A stretch of 64,000 bases of DNA from Micromonospora profundi (GTDB taxonomy: Bacteria; Actinomycetota; Actinomycetes; Mycobacteriales; Micromonosporaceae): positions 1,426,001 through 1,490,000 of the forward strand of contig NZ_JAATJK010000001.1 of the NCBI RefSeq assembly GCF_011927785.1, in the 5' to 3' direction. Positions 8,337 to 16,983 of the stretch are shown here, one piece after another (position 1 is the first letter of the stretch; each line of letters opens with the position of its first letter). The translations under genes and the position numbers were made by a program. Below the pieces are notes generated by a model, which was not told the DNA's origin, did no database searches, and saw only the letters and a program-made list of their open reading frames with translations.

Positions 8337-9317
8337 ATGCGATTTGGTCTTTCCGTACCCCAGGGCAGCGGGTTCGAGCTCGTCGGCATCCCGGCGGCCG
8401 AGCAGTGGGATGCGATACGTGATCTCGCCCAGGCCGCCGACGCCGGGCCGTTCGATTCGATCTGGGTGGACGACCACTTCGTCACCTATCCGCCGTCGGC
8501 CGAATCAGTGTTCGAAGTGTGGTCGATGATGGCGGCATTCGCCGTCTGCACGTCGCGGGTGCGGCTGGGGCAGCTCTGCACATGCGTGGGTTACCGCAAT
8601 CCGGCCTACCTGGCCAAGATGGCCGCCGGCATCGACGTCATGTCCGGCGGCCGGCTGCAGGTGGGCGTCGGCGCCGGTTGGTTCGAGCACGAATGGCGTG
8701 CTTTCGGCTACGGCTTTCCCAGTACCGCCGATCGGCTCGGCATGCTCGACGAGGGGGTGCAGATCATGCGGCAGATGTGGACGACCGGCACCGCCACCCT
8801 CATGGGAAAGCACTACCAGGTCGACGGTGCGTCCTGCCGGCCGCTGCCCGCGCAGGAGGGCGGGATCCCGTTGTGGGTCGGAGGCGGCGGTGAGAAGAAG
8901 ACGCTGCGGATCGCGGCCAAGTACGCGCAGTACTCGCACTTCGGCGTGTTGCTTGACGAGTTCGCACACAAGTCCAAGGTCCTGGCCGAGCACTGCAAGG
9001 ATGTGGGCACCGACTTCGACGCGATTGTCCGGTCGATCACCCTCAACGTGGCCATCGGTGAGACCGAAAAGGATGTCGCCGACAAGGTGGCCTGGACCCG
9101 GGCCCACTACGAGCCGCTGCTGCGGGCCGAGGAGCTCGAGCTCCTCATGCGTTACTCCGCGCCCAACCTGGTCGGCACGCCCGAACAGATCGTCGAGCGG
9201 CTGGCGAAGGCCGGAAAGTCCGGCCTCGGGTATCTGATCGTCCGATTCGTCGACGCGGCCTTCGACCGGACCAGCATCGACCTGTTCGCCAACAAGGTGA
9301 TTCCGGAACTGGCCTGA
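8337..9317 (+). CDS. LLM-class (luciferase-like) flavin oxidoreductase, probably F420-dependent
   Basis: A 326-aa TIM-barrel protein with typical features: start MRFGLSVPQG, FDSIWVDDHF, the conserved ASGRLQ/VGVGAGWFEHEWRAFG block (here DVMSGGRLQVGVGAGW) and GGIPLWVGGGGEKKTLR. Members use F420 or FMN for hydride transfer or monooxygenation. Cofactor choice cannot be read from sequence with certainty. ATG at 8337 was chosen because of family alignment; the transcript may be leaderless. Transcribed divergently from the T-C gene, it could act on the cluster product or be a neighbour. Confidence 0.85.
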   Translation: MRFGLSVPQGSGFELVGIPAAEQWDAIRDLAQAADAGPFDSIWVDDHFVTYPPSAESVFEVWSMMAAFAVCTSRVRLGQLCTCVGYRNPAYLAKMAAGIDVMSGGRLQVGVGAGWFEHEWRAFGYGFPSTADRLGMLDEGVQIMRQMWTTGTATLMGKHYQVDGASCRPLPAQEGGIPLWVGGGGEKKTLRIAAKYAQYSHFGVLLDEFAHKSKVLAEHCKDVGTDFDAIVRSITLNVAIGETEKDVADKVAWTRAHYEPLLRAEELELLMRYSAPNLVGTPEQIVERLAKAGKSGLGYLIVRFVDAAFDRTSIDLFANKVIPELA

Positions 9318-9442
9318 CGGCTCTTAACCGAGAACGCCGTGTCACCCCATCGTGTGATGTTCGATCCGGTTCCTCGGCCGGCTGTAGCTGAGGGGTTACG
9401 GATGGTGGTCTTGACGTCGTGGTGACGCTAGACTCCACGGCC

Positions 9443-10000
9443 ATGGGATTGCTCACCTTCAGCATCAACGTCACTGTGGATGGTTGCATCGACCATGAGA
9501 AGGGGATCGCCGACGACGAGACGCACGCCTTCTTCACCCGTCTCTTGGAGGAGAGCGGGGCGATGCTGTGGGGCCGCGTCACCTACGAGATGATGGAGAG
9601 CCACTGGCCGGCCGTCGCCCGCGGGGACGTGGAGGCGCCGCAGGCCCAGCGTGATTGGGCGGCCAAGCTGGACGCTCAACCGAAGTACGTGGTGTCGTCG
9701 ACGCGCACGGAATTCCCCTGGTCCAACAGCTACCACATCGCTGGCGATCTGCGCGAGGGCGTGGAGAAGCTCAAGGACGCGACCCCGGAGGGGGTCCTGC
9801 TCGGAAGCGGCAAGCTCGCGACCGAGCTCGACCGGCTGGACCTGATCGACGAGTACAAGCTGCTTGTTCATCCCATGATCGCCGGCGACGGCCCGACGCT
9901 GTATCAGGGCGGGCTGCCGGCCACTCGCCGGCTCGAGCTGCTCTCGGCCGAGCCGATGAGCAACGGCGTGATGTCCATGCACTACCGCCGCGCACGCTGA
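9443..10000 (+). CDS. Dihydrofolate reductase-family (RibD C-terminal-like) protein
   Basis: A 185-aa protein of the RibD-C/DHFR-like superfamily: LTFSINVTVDGCID at the start, MLWGRVTYEMM, KYVVSSTRTEFPW, GVLLGSGKLATELDRLDLIDEYKLLVHP, and a terminal MHYRRAR. These proteins bind NADPH; most are of unknown substrate and are not the housekeeping folate enzyme. ATG at 9443 aligns with the family start. A decayed relative lies at 13544-13680. Confidence 0.85.
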   Translation: MGLLTFSINVTVDGCIDHEKGIADDETHAFFTRLLEESGAMLWGRVTYEMMESHWPAVARGDVEAPQAQRDWAAKLDAQPKYVVSSTRTEFPWSNSYHIAGDLREGVEKLKDATPEGVLLGSGKLATELDRLDLIDEYKLLVHPMIAGDGPTLYQGGLPATRRLELLSAEPMSNGVMSMHYRRAR

Positions 10001-10229
10001 ATCATCGAGGTCCACTCTCCGAGCAGCACATCGGTGCCGCTTCTCTCCGCAGGGGAGGAGCGGCTTGATGTGTGCCGGGAGAGGCGTAACCCGGCACCGC
10101 ACGGGAAGAGACCGGTGCACTACCGCCCGGAGACCGTGGCGCCGCTGAATGAGCTGGCCGAGGTGCTGCTGCGCGCGCCCACTCGCTGCCGCCGGTGAGC
10201 GGGAGCTGATCGCCCTCGGCGTTCGCCGC

Positions 10230-10720
10230 CGTCCAGCGTCGCCGGCCTGATCACCGCCCAGGTGCTCAGCGACCTCTACGACACCGTGACGGTCGTCGAC
10301 CGGGATACCCCGCCGGACGCCGTGCTGCCCCCGCCGCGGCGTGCCGCAGTCCCGGGAGCTGCATGTCCTGCTGGCCCGCGGGCGCCTGGCGCTCGACGAG
10401 ATCTTCCCCGGGTTCTCGGACGACCTCACCCGCGCCGGCGCCCCGTTGGTCGACCTCAACGCGGAGGTTCACCGGTTCGGCTATCGGATGCGCGGGGTGC
10501 TCGGTGAGCAGCCGCCCGGCGACGACGAGGGCTATGCCCGGTTCGCCGAGTCGCTCGGCGTGCCGGAGCTGACCGAGATGATCCGGCGCAGGGAAACGCT
10601 TTTCTCCGCGTGCTGAACCTGGTCGACGAGCCGGCCCGGTTGCCGCGTCCGGCCGTGGCACCGGGCCGTGCTCCGGGCTGGCGGCCGATCGGCGCGCGGC
10701 CCGGTGCCCGGCGACGCGGG
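10230..10720 (+). pseudogene. Decayed FAD-dependent monooxygenase
   Basis: Pieces of a flavin monooxygenase are readable in different frames. First comes VAGLITAQVLSDLYDTVTVVDRD (end of the Rossmann motif), then, after a frameshift near 10330-10345, SRELHVLLARGRLALDEIFPG followed by RFGYRM. A C-terminal scrap reads VLNLVDEPARLPRP after an apparent internal deletion near 10610. The order and wording parallel the intact gene at 43646-45019 (VLADVYPEVLVVDRDEL; HGLVARGQQILEKQFPG; AGLIDEPTALLRP). The middle (substrate domain, GD motif) is missing. 10001-10230 contains nothing else I recognise. Confidence 0.7.
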
Positions 10721-10764
10721 CCGGGCATGACGTGGCCCTACCCGGGGCCCGGGGCTGACGGCGG

Positions 10765-11328
10765 TCACACCGCGCGGCGTCGGCGGACCTCGAGGACCGC
10801 GATGCCCGCCAGGACGATCACGTTCGCCCCGAGCGCCAGCGCGGTGAGCGGGTCGAGGCCGTCGGCGACGTGCTGGTGACCGCCCGCCGCAGGCGCCCCG
10901 GACCGATCGCGGGCCTCCGCCTCGTCCCACCCGGCCGGCTGCGCCGCCGTTCCGACACCGAACGCGGTGCTGCCGGAGACCTGGGTGAGATTCTCCAGCT
11001 CGAGGTGGTACGCGACGCGGTAGCTGCCGGTCGGCAACCTGCCTATCGGCTGCGACACCTCGGCCCCCGAGACTCGCGGCGCGCCCACGGACATGATCTG
11101 GCCGGCGGCGTTAACCACGGTGATGTGGACCTCGCCGGGCCGGACCGGGGCGGGGGCGCTCAGCCTCACCGCAGCCGGCCCGGCCGATAGCGACGCGCCG
11201 TCGGCCGGCCAGGTGGCGACGTCGATGCGGGCGGGGGCACGGAACAGGGGAGCGGCCAGCACGCCGACGGCCACCGTCAGGATGACGATGGCCATCGTGC
11301 GCCGGATCACGACGGCAGGGGCCGCCAT
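10765..11328 (-). CDS. CopC-domain copper-resistance-like exported protein
   Basis: A 187-aa protein with an N-terminal membrane or signal segment (MAIVILTVAVGVLAAPLF), a CopC/immunoglobulin-like domain (PADGASLSAGPAAVRLSAPAPVRPGEVHITVV...GRLPTGSYRVAYHL) and a C-terminal transmembrane helix ending in RRRRAV. CopC-like domains bind or escort copper outside the membrane; obvious His/Met copper ligands are few here. The start overlaps the stop of the membrane gene at 11328-11775 (ATGA), so they form an operon. Not obviously part of the biosynthetic cluster. Confidence 0.65.
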   Translation of the reverse strand: MAAPAVVIRRTMAIVILTVAVGVLAAPLFRAPARIDVATWPADGASLSAGPAAVRLSAPAPVRPGEVHITVVNAAGQIMSVGAPRVSGAEVSQPIGRLPTGSYRVAYHLELENLTQVSGSTAFGVGTAAQPAGWDEAEARDRSGAPAAGGHQHVADGLDPLTALALGANVIVLAGIAVLEVRRRRAV

Positions 11329-11775
11329 CAGGCGGTCGCCGGAATTCGCTGCTCAGACCCGCCGCAGTTGCACGCCGCCGCCATCCGCTCCTCGGCGGTG
11401 GGGCGCAGGTGCAGGTACATCGCGACGACCATCGGCAGGAAGACCACCGCGTTGTAGAACAGGTGCAGTTCGACACGGGCGAAGACCAGCTGCGCGATGC
11501 TCGTCGGCACCGGCCTGCCGAGCAGATATTGACCGGTGAGCGCCTGGATCAGGAGCAGTAGGTGCTCGATGTGGTGCCAGAACTGGATGATCAGCGCTGC
11601 GGTCCACCAGGTGCGGGCGCGGCCGGTGAAGCCGGGCCGGAGCAGGGCGAACCCGGCCAGCATCACTATGGCGTATCCGTAGTGGAGCCATTCGGAGCTG
11701 ATGAGCCACGGGAACGGAATGCCGAGGAGGCCCCTGGCCTCCGGTCGGCTCCAGCTCAGGCCTGTCGGCGTACGG
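11328..11775 (-). pseudogene. Multi-pass membrane protein, N-terminally truncated by IS21 remnant
   Basis: The remaining part contains several hydrophobic segments (YGYAIVMLAGFALL, WWTAALIIQFWHH, LLLLIQALTG, AVVFLPMVVAMYLHL) and ends CNCGGSEQRIPATA. His-rich HHIEHLLLL sits in a membrane helix. The 5' part is replaced by the IS21 remnant whose istB ends at 11815; the open frame runs into the IS without a proper start. It precedes the CopC-like gene, which suggests a metal-related role for the original protein. Exact break point uncertain (about 11770-11810). Confidence 0.6.
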
Positions 11776-11814
11776 GTGTGCGTCCCCAGGTAGGTACGGA
11801 TGAACGTGGCCAGG

Positions 11815-12585
11815 TCAGGCGACGTTGGCGTGGCCGTCGATGGCGGTGAGGCGGTTCTTGAGTCGGTAGCTGGGTCCGTTGATCGCGACGACGTCGCAGT
11901 GGTGCAGGAGCCGGTCGAGGATGGCGGTGGCGAGGACTTCGTCGCCGAAGACCTGGCCCCATTCGCCGAAGCTCTTGTTCGAGGTGAGGAGGGTGGAGCC
12001 TTTCTCGTAGCGCTTGGAGATGACCTGGAAGACGAGGTTGGCCTGGGCGCGTTCGAGGGGCTGGTAGCCGACCTCATCGATCACGAGGATGTTCGGTCGT
12101 AGGTAGGTGTGCAGTTTCCGGGCGAGGCGTCCGATGTCGTCGGCGGCGGTGAGGTGGCGGACCATGTCGTCGAGGCTGGTGAAGTAGACGGTGAACCCGG
12201 CTCGGCAGGCGGCGACGGCGAGGGCCACGGCGATGTGGGTTTTCCCGACGCCGGGCGGTCCGAGCAGGGCGACGTTGGCTTTGGCCTGCACGAACGCAGG
12301 GGTGGCCAGGTCCCGGATCTTGCGGGGGTCCAGCTCGGGTTGGAAAGCGAAGTCGTATTCGTCGAGGGTCTTGTGGTGGGGCAGCTTCGACAGGCGCAAC
12401 GCTGAGCGAAAGCGACGTTCGTCGCGGACGGCCTGTTCTTCTTCGAGGACCAGGTCGAGGAAGTCCAGGTAGCCCATGGCTTCGGTGTCCGCGCGGGCGG
12501 TCAGGTCCGCCAAGGTGCGGGCCAGGTGCGGCAGTCCGAGGCGGGTGGCGGTGGCGCGGATGCGGTCGGCGACGAGGTCACTCAC
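11815..12585 (-). CDS. istB: IstB-like ATP-binding protein (IS21 helper of transposition)
   Basis: Full-length 256-aa IstB. The Walker A is LLGPPGVGKTH, Walker B ILVIDEVGY, and the family string NLVFQVISKRYEKGSTLLTSNK is present. It is an AAA+ regulator that works with the IstA transposase. The GTG start overlaps the stop of the istA remnant (GTGA), the usual IS21 arrangement. Confidence 0.92.
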   Translation of the reverse strand: MSDLVADRIRATATRLGLPHLARTLADLTARADTEAMGYLDFLDLVLEEEQAVRDERRFRSALRLSKLPHHKTLDEYDFAFQPELDPRKIRDLATPAFVQAKANVALLGPPGVGKTHIAVALAVAACRAGFTVYFTSLDDMVRHLTAADDIGRLARKLHTYLRPNILVIDEVGYQPLERAQANLVFQVISKRYEKGSTLLTSNKSFGEWGQVFGDEVLATAILDRLLHHCDVVAINGPSYRLKNRLTAIDGHANVA

Positions 12586-12800
12586 GAGGTCGTGCCCTTC
12601 GGGTAGCGGCGTGCGGTGGTGAACGGGCTGGTGCCGGCGATCTGGTCATAGACCGACAGCGGCGGGCGGTCGACGACGACTTGAGCCGCGGCGGCCCGGT
12701 TCAGCAGCGCCTGCAGCGGACCGGCGCCGGGGGCGAGCCGCGTGCGTGCCTGCGGGGTGTCGCCGGTGGTGGTCGCGCGGGTGCTCGTGGGCGGCGGGCA
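12582..12800 (-). pseudogene. istA: istA transposase, C-terminal remnant
   Basis: Directly upstream of istB the minus strand encodes LQALLNRAAAAQVVVDRPPL, then SVYDQIAGTSPFTTARRYPK and GTTS before the stop, a plausible IstA C-terminus. The rest of the about 400-500 aa transposase is absent and the sequence merges with an HxlR-type fragment, so the element is immobile. The left boundary is approximate. Confidence 0.65.
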
Positions 12801-12906
12801 TGTGCTGCCGGCCCCAGGTGCCGAGCGCCGCCATCACCGGCACCAGGTCCACGCTGGCGCTGATCAGGCTGTACCGGATCTTCTCTTGTTCGGCATTCAT
12901 CAGGTT
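12780..12906 (-). pseudogene. HxlR-type regulator fragment
   Basis: The minus strand reads NAEQEKIRYSLISASVDLVP followed by VMAALGTWGRQHMP, matching the wing and terminal helix of HxlR winged-helix regulators (compare the usual Y-x-LT...LxPVLxALxxWG). A stop lies shortly upstream and no HTH remains. A small relic at the IS21 scar. Confidence 0.5.
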
Positions 12907-12978
12907 TGGGGCACTTCGCGGTGGGCCGTGTTAACGTCCTCGGACCGCTTTTAGTCCGCAATCAGTGTGGGGGAGACA

Positions 12979-13488
12979 GTGAGGCCGATCAGCGAGCGGG
13001 TCGCCCGGCGCTACAGCGACGAGAAGGCCGACCCGGTCGCCTGGGACGACGCCGAGGCGAGGCTGGCGGCGGCGGAGGTCGCCTGGGTGGTGACCGTGCG
13101 GCCCGACGGCCGTCCCCACGCGACGCCGGTGGTTCCGGCTACCGTGGACGGAAAGATCTACTTCCACACCGGCACCGAGGAGGTGAAATTCGCCAACCTC
13201 CAGGCCAGTCCCCACGTGCTCGTGCTGGCCGGTGACACTGCCTGGGACGACGGCCTCGACGTCGCCGTCGAGGGCACCGCCGCCATGGTGGGCGACGACG
13301 CCCTGCTCCGCCGGCTCGCCGCCGTCCTCCGCGACCGCTGGGACGGCCGCTGGCGCCTCGAGATCGTGGACGGCGAGGTGATCTCCGGGGTCCCCGGCAC
13401 CGACCTGAGGTTCTTCGAGGTGACGCCGGTCAAGGCCCACGGGCACGCCAAGGGCGACCCGTACGGTCACACTACGTACCGCTTCTGA
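12979..13488 (+). CDS. Pyridoxamine 5'-phosphate oxidase/F420-binding split-barrel protein
   Basis: A 169-aa flavin- or F420-binding split-barrel protein: AAAEVAWVVTVRPDGRPHATPVV, KIYFHTGTEEVKFANLQASP, VAVEGTAAMV and a closing FFEVTPVKAHGHAKGDPYG. Related to the TIGR03667/PPOX class F420-dependent family. The GTG at 12979 sits five bases after GGGGGAG; an upstream in-frame GTG (12967) is less well placed. Role unknown. Confidence 0.8.
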   Translation: MRPISERVARRYSDEKADPVAWDDAEARLAAAEVAWVVTVRPDGRPHATPVVPATVDGKIYFHTGTEEVKFANLQASPHVLVLAGDTAWDDGLDVAVEGTAAMVGDDALLRRLAAVLRDRWDGRWRLEIVDGEVISGVPGTDLRFFEVTPVKAHGHAKGDPYGHTTYRF

Positions 13489-13543
13489 TCGACAAGCCGA
13501 CGCCCGACGAACCGCTTGGCGACGAATCCAGGATCGCTCCCGG

Positions 13544-13680
13544 AGGAGACGACATTCTTCGCCAGACGATCGACAAGGCGAAGAAGTACGTCGTCCCGAG
13601 CTCAGACGAGTACGAGATGGTGGTTCACCCCCGCCTGGCGGGGCGCGGGCCCCACCTGTTCGCCGGTCAAGCCGCTCGAT
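13544..13680 (+). pseudogene. Internally deleted DHFR-like (RibD-C) gene
   Basis: One frame reads IDKAKKYVVPSS joined directly to DEYEMVVHPRLAGRGPHLF. In the intact relative at 9443 these two blocks are about 50 residues apart (KYVVSSTRTEFP and DEYKLLVHPMIAGDGPTLY), so the middle has been deleted and both ends are gone. The stretch 13680-13967 shows no gene I can support. Confidence 0.6.
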
Positions 13681-13967
13681 GTGCGGTTCACCGGCAAGAC
13701 GGACGGCGGACTCGTGTCCGGGGCGCCGCAGGTCGCGCGCATTCACCTTCTCGGCGCCGTTGAGCGCACGGCCGATGGTGCTCCGGGTCCCTGCTGCGTC
13801 ATGTCTCAGTCCCCGGAGGTTGGCCAGGAGCCGAGGATCGTCCGGGCTCGGCCGGAGTCGCGCATCTCGCGTTGCCACGAGACGCGGCCGCAATTGCGGA
13901 GATGCGGCGCGACGGGCCACCGACCACGTTGGGAGCTGTAGCCCGCGCCCGCGAACGGAGAACAGCC

Positions 13968-14249
13968 ATGGGTCCTGGTCCTGCCCAGCAACAGCCGGTC
14001 TTCACCGGCCCCACCGCCTACCGCGCGCCCGGAACACGCCGGCAGGAGACCCTGTGCCTGTTGTTCGCCGAGGCTCTCGGCGTGGACCGGGTGGGGCTGG
14101 ACGACAGCTTCTTCGACCTCGGCGGCCAGTCGCTCAACGGCGTCCGGCTGATCAGCCTCATCACCAAGGAGCTGGGACGGGAGCTGTCGATCGACGAGCT
14201 GTTCGACTACCCGACCGTCGCCGAGCTGGACGAGTACCTCCGAGACTGA
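13968..14249 (+). CDS. Stand-alone peptidyl carrier protein
   Basis: A 93-aa carrier domain with the phosphopantetheine motif FFDLGGQSLNGVRL (Ser at about 58) and a normal four-helix tail (LSIDELFDYPTVAELDEYL). The first 20 residues (GPGPAQQQPVFTGPTAYRAP) look like an A-T linker, suggesting it was split from a larger NRPS. ATG at 13968 has CGGAGAAC upstream. It lies 19 bp before the stand-alone condensation gene; the two could form a T + C pair that presents an aminoacyl or aryl group to the enediyne core. Confidence 0.9.
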   Translation: MGPGPAQQQPVFTGPTAYRAPGTRRQETLCLLFAEALGVDRVGLDDSFFDLGGQSLNGVRLISLITKELGRELSIDELFDYPTVAELDEYLRD

Positions 14250-14268
14250 GCATCTGCGGGAGACAAGC

Positions 14269-15588
14269 ATGAGGACGACCGATAGGGCTCCGCTGTCCCT
14301 GAATCAGACCTTCAACAGCCTCTTCGACGCCGGCGGCGACGACGGCCCCTTCGGTTGCCGCAACCATGTGGTCGTCGGGTGGCGCGTCACCGGGAAACGC
14401 CCGATCGACGTCGACGCGCTGCGCGAGGCGCTGCTCGATGTCGTGCGGCGACACGAGGCGCTCCGGACGCGCATCGCCGGGCCGGACGGCGATCGGCACC
14501 AGGAGATCCTGCCGCCGAGTCCGGTCCGGCTGGACGTCCGCGACTTCCCGGCCGTCGCGATGGCATCGCGTGCGGAACGGGCGGAGACGCTGATCCACGA
14601 GGTCGAGACGGGGACGATCAGCACACAGGAAGCGCCGTTCCTGCGGGCCGTGCTGGCCCGTTTCGACTGCCAGGACGCCGTGCTGGTGCTGATGGTCCAT
14701 CACCTCAGCGTGGACGGACAGTCGATGGCGCTGATCATTCGCGACCTGGCCCACTGCTACGCCGCCCGCACCGGGCACGAGGGTGCGGACCTACCGGTTG
14801 CTCCGCAGTACCGCGAGTACGGCATCTGGGAGCGCGAGGCCGCCGCGTCGGACGAGGCCCGCGAGTTCTGGCGCCGCCGGCTCGACGGCGCCCGATTCAC
14901 CGCGATCCCCACCGACATGCCGCGCTCGGCCGGCCTCGCCGAGTCGTCGGCCCGGCACCGCTTTCTGATCCCGGGTGATGTCATGGCCGCCCTCGACCGG
15001 GTGGCCCGGTCGAACCGCGCCACCCGTTTCATGGCCCTCGCCGCGGTCTACCAGCTGCTCGTGCAGCGGCTGACCGGCGCAACGGACGTGGTGATGGCGA
15101 CCTTCACCCCCGGCCGGGGCGGCGGGCTGTTCGACGAGACCGTCGGCACGCTCTACAACTTCGTGCCGCTGCGGACGGACCTCACCGGGTGCACGTCGTA
15201 CCTGGACGTGCTCCAGCGGGTCCGGCAGACCTGTCTCGAGGCCTTCTCGCACGACATCCCGGCCATGCAGATCTTCGCCGAGGCGCCGCAGCTGATGGAG
15301 ACGGTCATGACCGACAACGCGACCGCGATGGTGTTCGAGAGTGTCCCGACGGATTCGGTGATCGACGGGCCTGGCGATCTGAGGTTCGTGCGCGTCACCC
15401 GGCTGCTGAGATCGCAGGAACTGGCGTCGGCGATACCGGACGGCGCGCTCTGGGACGTCAACATCGACCCGTCGTCCGGCGACGGTATCGGCGCCATCGC
15501 CTACAAGCGGAATCTCTTCCGCGAGGACACCATCGCGTCGATGGCCGAGGAGTTCGTCCGGATCGCCCGGGACGTGCGACCGGCGTGA
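14269..15588 (+). CDS. Stand-alone NRPS condensation enzyme
   Basis: A 439-aa free-standing condensation domain with an intact HHxxxDG motif (MVHHLSVDGQS, His about residue 144), and later DVVMATFTPGRG and ETVGTLYNFVPLRTDL. Size and isolation resemble SgcC5 of C-1027, which forms an ester between a carrier-bound beta-amino acid and the enediyne diol. Downstream of a discrete carrier protein, it is a candidate for attaching the peripheral unit as ester or amide. Donor and acceptor are inferred. Confidence 0.85.
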   Translation: MRTTDRAPLSLNQTFNSLFDAGGDDGPFGCRNHVVVGWRVTGKRPIDVDALREALLDVVRRHEALRTRIAGPDGDRHQEILPPSPVRLDVRDFPAVAMASRAERAETLIHEVETGTISTQEAPFLRAVLARFDCQDAVLVLMVHHLSVDGQSMALIIRDLAHCYAARTGHEGADLPVAPQYREYGIWEREAAASDEAREFWRRRLDGARFTAIPTDMPRSAGLAESSARHRFLIPGDVMAALDRVARSNRATRFMALAAVYQLLVQRLTGATDVVMATFTPGRGGGLFDETVGTLYNFVPLRTDLTGCTSYLDVLQRVRQTCLEAFSHDIPAMQIFAEAPQLMETVMTDNATAMVFESVPTDSVIDGPGDLRFVRVTRLLRSQELASAIPDGALWDVNIDPSSGDGIGAIAYKRNLFREDTIASMAEEFVRIARDVRPA

Positions 15589-15602
15589 CGTCGCTGCCAG
15601 GG

Positions 15603-15680
15603 CCGGCACGATGGGAGAAGAGCTGATCTGCCGTGGTCAATAGCGTCTACGGCATGCAATTCGGTCAGGACGGCGTCTAA
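15603..15680 (+). other. Duplicated leader/promoter element, copy B, with 8-codon ORF
   Basis: Gapless alignment (about 46/64 identical) with 8286-8349, including the ATG and the next codons. Here the ATG opens MQFGQDGV and stops at 15678-15680. It reads as a decayed 5' end of a second LLM oxidoreductase gene, or as a retained leaderless-type promoter driving 15693-16874, whose own ribosome site GGAGAAGG begins right after the stop. Confidence 0.5.
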
Positions 15681-15692
15681 GGAGAAGGCACA

Positions 15693-16874
15693 ATGGAAAT
15701 CACCCAAGCGCCGCCCCGGTCGGAGCTGGTTCGTCGCGCCTCGGAACTCGTTCCGCTGCTGCGGGACAAGGCACAGTGGATGGAGGAAAACCGGCTCATC
15801 CACGACGACGTGCTGGAAGCTCTCGCCGGGTCCGGTCTGCTGAAGATGCGGGTTCCGGTCCGCTACGGCGGCTTCGAGTCCGACATGCGTACGGTGGTCG
15901 ACGTGCTGGCCGAACTCGGCCGGGGCGACGGCTCGACGGCCTGGACGGTCGCGGTGTGGCAGATCAGCACCTGGATGACGGGCCTGTTCCCGGACGAGGT
16001 GCAGGACGAGGTGTTCGCGACGCCGGACGTGCGGATCAGCGGCATCCTCAGCCCGGGCGCGATGGCCGTGCCCGCCGACGGCGGCTATCTCGTCAACGGC
16101 AAGTGGTCGTTCAACTCCGGCGCCCAGCAGAGCGCGTGGAACACGAACGCGGCGGTCACCCCGACCGGCGACGGCGGGTTCGCGCCGATCATGATTCTGG
16201 TGCCGATCGCCGACCTGCAGATCGTCGACGACTGGCACACGTCGGGCCTGCGCGGCTCCGGCAGCATCACCACCATCGCGCAGGACGTGTTCGTGCCGCA
16301 CGAGCGGGTGCTGCAGATGGGGCCGGTGCTGCAAGGGCAGCACAACTCCAGGTTGAACGCGGGCTCCCCGATCTTCCAGGCGCCGTTCATGCCGACGGCA
16401 TGCTCGACGATCAGCGCACCCGCCCTCGGCCTTGCGCTGGGGGCGAAGGACGTGTTCCTGGAGCGGCTGCCTGGCCGGAAGATCACCTATACCGCGTACG
16501 AGAACCAGGCCGAGGCGCCGATCACCCACCTCGAGGTGGCCGACGCGATCGTGAAGATCGACGAGGTCGGGTTCCACGCGCACCGGGCGGCCGACCTGAT
16601 CGACGCCAAGGGCCGGGCCGGCGAGCAGTGGACGTTGCAGGAGCGGGCTCGCATCCGGCTCGACCTGGGCGCCGCCTGCCTGCGGGCCAAGGAGGCGGTC
16701 GACGTGCTGGCCGGCGCGAGCGGCGGCTCGTCCATCTACCGCGACGTCGCGATCCAGCGCGTCCAGCGTGACGTCCAGGCACTCAACCTGCACGCCATCC
16801 TGCACCCCAGCACCAACTTCGAGCTGTACGGCCGGATCATCTGCGGTCTGGAGCCCAACACGCACTACATCTAG
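15693..16874 (+). CDS. Acyl-CoA dehydrogenase-fold flavin-dependent monooxygenase
   Basis: A 393-aa member of the HsaA/HpaB-like group D flavin hydroxylases built on the acyl-CoA dehydrogenase fold: FESDMRTVVDVLAELGRGDGSTAWTVA, VNGKWSFNSGAQQSAW, ADLQIVDDWHTSGLRGSGS and a C-terminal helical domain. Such enzymes use FADH2 from a separate reductase to hydroxylate phenols or similar. The only reductase in the window is at 34137-34640. Possible substrates are a dihydroxyphenyl unit or the enediyne core (inference). A terminator-like hairpin follows. Confidence 0.8.
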   Translation: MEITQAPPRSELVRRASELVPLLRDKAQWMEENRLIHDDVLEALAGSGLLKMRVPVRYGGFESDMRTVVDVLAELGRGDGSTAWTVAVWQISTWMTGLFPDEVQDEVFATPDVRISGILSPGAMAVPADGGYLVNGKWSFNSGAQQSAWNTNAAVTPTGDGGFAPIMILVPIADLQIVDDWHTSGLRGSGSITTIAQDVFVPHERVLQMGPVLQGQHNSRLNAGSPIFQAPFMPTACSTISAPALGLALGAKDVFLERLPGRKITYTAYENQAEAPITHLEVADAIVKIDEVGFHAHRAADLIDAKGRAGEQWTLQERARIRLDLGAACLRAKEAVDVLAGASGGSSIYRDVAIQRVQRDVQALNLHAILHPSTNFELYGRIICGLEPNTHYI

Positions 16875-16891
16875 CAGCCGGCGAAGCACCA

Positions 16892-16931
16892 TCACGCCCG
16901 GTCGCATCGACGCAGATGCGACCGGGCGTGA
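16892..16931 (+). terminator. Hairpin between monooxygenase and MFS genes
   Basis: Perfect 17-bp stem TCACGCCCGGTCGCATC / GATGCGACCGGGCGTGA with a 6-nt loop, 17 bases after the monooxygenase stop. It may end or attenuate transcription into the transporter gene. Confidence 0.65.
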
Positions 16932-16983
16932 CCCCGTTCCATCGGGTCCCATCGAGAACAACGAGAAGATCGGAGGTGGACCC

